In this document: piece by piece, positions 9,373 through 11,291 of the stretch
Layout: each line of letters starts with the position of its first letter
Position numbering within the stretch: the first letter of the stretch is position 1
Source: Pseudomonadota bacterium
GTDB lineage: Bacteria; Pseudomonadota; Gammaproteobacteria; Burkholderiales; Burkholderiaceae_C
Reading direction: 5' to 3'
Length of the DNA: 11,291 nucleotides
Assembly: GCA_018241985.1 (NCBI GenBank)
Contig: JAFECV010000028.1
Span: forward strand, 1 to 11,291
Program-made: the position numbers and the translations under genes
The notes under the pieces: model-generated
Told to the model about the DNA's origin: nothing
The model's database searches: none
Seen by the model: the letters and a program-made list of their open reading frames with translations, nothing else

Positions 9373-10473
9373 ATGAAGGAGTTCCTGCGCGCGCGGCTGC
9401 AGCGTTACGTCGAACGGCTGGCAGAGCTCGATTTCCTGCTGTCGCGCGAGGACATCATGGGCGACATGCGCCAGTTCCTCCTGCTCTCGCGCGAGCACGC
9501 TGACGTAGCGCCGATCGTCGCGCGCTTCGAGCGCCGGCAGCAGCGCGAGCGCGACCTGGAAGCGGCGCGCTCGCTGCTGGACGACGCGGCACAGGACGCG
9601 GCAATGGCCGAACTGGCGCAAGAGGAAATCGCCGCTGCCGAGGCCGAGTTGGGTGATCTGGACGCGCAGCTCGAGCGCATGCTGCTGCCGAAAGACCCGG
9701 ACGACGAGCGCAATGCCTTCGTCGAAATCCGCGCCGGCACCGGCGGCGACGAATCGGCGCTGTTCGCCGGCGACCTGCTGCGCATGTACACCCGCTACTG
9801 CGAGCGCCGCGGCTGGAAGACCGAACTGCTCTCCGCATCGATGAGCGAGCTCGGCGGCTACAAGGAAGCGGTGCTGCGCGTCGCCGGTGACGCAGTCTAC
9901 GGCGCGCTCAAGTTCGAGTCCGGCGGGCACCGGGTGCAGCGCGTGCCAAGCACCGAGACCCAGGGCCGGATCCACACCAGCGCCTGCACGGTCGCGGTGC
10001 TGGCCGAGCCCGACGAGGAACAGGCGGTGCAGATCAACCCGGCCGAGCTGCGCATCGACACCTTCCGCGCCAGCGGCGCCGGCGGCCAGCACATCAACAA
10101 GACCGACTCGGCGGTGCGCATCACGCACCTGCCGACCGGCATCGTCGCCGAATGCCAGGACGACCGCAGCCAGCACCGCAACAAGGCGCGCGCGCTGCAG
10201 GTGCTGGCCGCGCGCATCGCCGAGCGCGAACGCAGCGAGCGCGCGGCCCGGCACGCGGCCGAGCGCAAGAGCCTGATCGGCAGCGGCGACCGCTCGGACC
10301 GGATCCGCACCTACAACTTCCCGCAGGGGCGCCTGACCGACCACCGGATCGGCCTGACGTTGTACAAGCTCGCCGCGATCATGGACGGCGACCTCGACGA
10401 GCTGATCGAGGCGCTGCACGCCTACGAGGCCGCGCAGCAGCTGGCCGAGCTGGAGCAGGCGGCGCATGCCTGA
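9373..10473 (+). CDS. prfA: Peptide chain release factor 1 (RF1)
   Basis: A 366-residue class I release factor that reads UAA and UAG in the ribosomal A site and triggers peptide release. The N-terminal domain spans about 1-115, including [14 protein letters not shown] (19-32). [20 protein letters not shown] (116-135) opens the core. The stop-codon recognition motif reads Pro-Ser-Thr at 192-194, within [19 protein letters not shown]. coli RF1 has Pro-Ala-Thr there. The catalytic GGQ is at 237-239 in [16 protein letters not shown]; Gln239 is the residue methylated by PrmC, encoded next. QHRNKARAL (267-275) and [14 protein letters not shown] (312-325) complete the signature and exclude RF2. The ATG at 9373 gives the family N-terminus. 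The frame is open further left across hemA, but that part is shadow sequence. Second gene of the hemA-prfA-prmC unit. Confidence 0.97.
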   Translation: MKEFLRARLQRYVERLAELDFLLSREDIMGDMRQFLLLSREHADVAPIVARFERRQQRERDLEAARSLLDDAAQDAAMAELAQEEIAAAEAELGDLDAQLERMLLPKDPDDERNAFVEIRAGTGGDESALFAGDLLRMYTRYCERRGWKTELLSASMSELGGYKEAVLRVAGDAVYGALKFESGGHRVQRVPSTETQGRIHTSACTVAVLAEPDEEQAVQINPAELRIDTFRASGAGGQHINKTDSAVRITHLPTGIVAECQDDRSQHRNKARALQVLAARIAERERSERAARHAAERKSLIGSGDRSDRIRTYNFPQGRLTDHRIGLTLYKLAAIMDGDLDELIEALHAYEAAQQLAELEQAAHA

Positions 10474-10488
10474 CCGCGGCAGTTTTTT

Positions 10489-10548
10489 GCATGAAATCGG
10501 GCTGCAGCGCTTATCCTGCCTTCGCAGTATGCTATTTTTCCAATAGCA
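10489..10548 (+). repeat. Probable interspersed intergenic repeat ending in a hairpin
   Basis: The stretch between prfA and prmC is AT-richer than anything nearby. It contains an AGCGCTTATCC core (10506-10516) followed by TGCTATTTTTCCAATAGCA (10530-10548), a 7-bp stem with a five-base TTTCC loop. This layout, AGCGCTT then a GCTAT...ATAGC hairpin, resembles a short element I recall as very abundant between genes in Comamonadaceae genomes. Only one copy is in the window, so its repeat status is from memory. It could act as an RNA hairpin between the two genes. Confidence 0.5.
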
Positions 10549-10549
10549 A

Positions 10550-11291
10550 ATGCGTGCAGTGAACGTCCGGCATGCTCAGCAGGCTGCAGCGCAACGCGGC
10601 GTCGACCGGCTCGACGCGCAACTGCTGCTGCTGCACGCGCTCGGACGCAGCGCGCAGGATCGCGCCTGGCTGATCGCGCATGACACGGACCCGCTGCCGA
10701 CGCAGGTAGGAGAGCGGTTCGACGCGCTGCTGCAGCGGCGCCTCGCCGGCGAGCCGCTCGCCTACATCATCGGCACGAAGGAATTCCACGGGCTCGGGCT
10801 GGCGGTCGATGCGCGCGTGCTGGTGCCGCGGCCCGACACCGAGACGCTGGTCGACTGGGCGCTCGAACTGCTGAACGCGCGGGCGACGCGCGAATCGGAC
10901 GGCCGCCGCGGCAGCGCAGACGCGCCGCCATGGCGCGTGCTGGACCTCGGCACCGGCTCGGGCGCGGTGGCGCTGGCGCTCAAGGCCGCGCGGCCGGCGC
11001 TCGACGTGACCGCGACCGATGCCAGCTTTGATGCGCTCGCCGTCGCGCAGGCGAACGCGCGGCGGCTCGGGCTCGCGCTCGAATTCGCGCACGGCTCGTG
11101 GTTAGCCGCGGCGCCAGGGCGCTACCACCTGATCGCATCAAACCCGCCGTACGTCGCGCAGAACGACGAGCACCTCGCGGCGCTGCGCCACGAGCCGCGC
11201 TCGGCGCTGGTGAGCGGCCCGGACGGGCTGGACGACCTGCGGCAGATCGCCCGGCAAGCGCCCCGGCACCTGCACCCCGGCGGCTGGCTGC
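10550..11291 (+). CDS. prmC: Release factor glutamine methyltransferase PrmC (HemK), 3' end outside window
   Basis: 247 codons are visible before the right edge; the family is about 280-290 residues, so only the C-terminal end is missing. PrmC uses S-adenosylmethionine to N5-methylate the glutamine of the GGQ motif in RF1 and RF2. The N-terminal helical domain holds GVDRLDAQLLLLHALGR (17-33) and EPLAYIIGTKEFHGL (68-82). VPRPDTETLV (92-101) leads into the Rossmann methyltransferase fold, with DLGTGSGAVALAL (132-144) for cofactor binding and the catalytic NPPY at 198-201. A low-complexity linker (about 110-127) joins the domains. ATG at 10550 is the earliest possible start because TAG at 10544-10546 is in frame. 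GTG at 10559, giving MNVRHAQQAAAQRGVDRL, is equally plausible by family comparison. Neither has a Shine-Dalgarno, and the upstream hairpin ends one base before the ATG. Confidence 0.93.
   Translation, partial: MRAVNVRHAQQAAAQRGVDRLDAQLLLLHALGRSAQDRAWLIAHDTDPLPTQVGERFDALLQRRLAGEPLAYIIGTKEFHGLGLAVDARVLVPRPDTETLVDWALELLNARATRESDGRRGSADAPPWRVLDLGTGSGAVALALKAARPALDVTATDASFDALAVAQANARRLGLALEFAHGSWLAAAPGRYHLIASNPPYVAQNDEHLAALRHEPRSALVSGPDGLDDLRQIARQAPRHLHPGGWL

Noticed and set aside
10467..10488. Possible rho-independent terminator after prfA (T6 run at 10483-10488)
   Set aside because: The only stem before the T run is TGCC/GGCA, four base pairs with a seven-base loop. That is too weak to support a terminator.

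Overview
The window is high-GC DNA with short intergenic gaps. Gene content and the style of the proteins point to a betaproteobacterium of the Burkholderiales, probably Comamonadaceae or a close relative. Three things support this: a very large FAD-linked oxidase with the [20 protein letters not shown]-terminus, the hemA-prfA-prmC order, and a short AT-rich interspersed element before prmC that resembles a repeat I associate with that family. The assignment is inference from pattern recognition, not a search.

Layout. (1) Positions 1-2510, minus strand: the first 836 codons of a giant FAD/FMN-binding oxidoreductase (D-lactate/glycolate dehydrogenase-like). It is cut by the window edge exactly where its iron-sulfur part should begin. 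(2) Positions 2511-2714: a divergent regulatory region with a near-perfect 16-bp palindrome. (3) Positions 2715-7681, plus strand: a complete ugpB-ugpA-ugpE-ugpC-ugpQ operon. It encodes a periplasmic binding protein, two permeases and an ATPase for sn-glycerol-3-phosphate and glycerophosphodiester uptake, followed by the phosphodiesterase that releases glycerol-3-phosphate from diesters. (4) Positions 7700-7978, minus strand: a 92-residue membrane protein of unknown function, convergent with ugpQ and divergent from hemA. (5) Positions 8105-11291, plus strand: hemA (first committed step of C5 heme synthesis), prfA (release factor 1) and the start of prmC (the methyltransferase that modifies the GGQ glutamine of release factors). 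prmC runs off the right edge.

How they fit together. The ugp cluster is a scavenging unit for phosphorus and carbon from phospholipid head groups. The hemA-prfA-prmC cluster is a conserved housekeeping unit, and prmC modifies the product of prfA next door.

No exotic or undescribed system is visible; gene content is ordinary. The most interesting signals are a sharp change in codon composition inside ugpC, suggesting that ugpBAE plus the 5' part of ugpC have a different recent history from the rest; a hemA start that looks leaderless, with TATAAT ending six bases before the ATG; and the interspersed-repeat-like hairpin directly against the prmC start.
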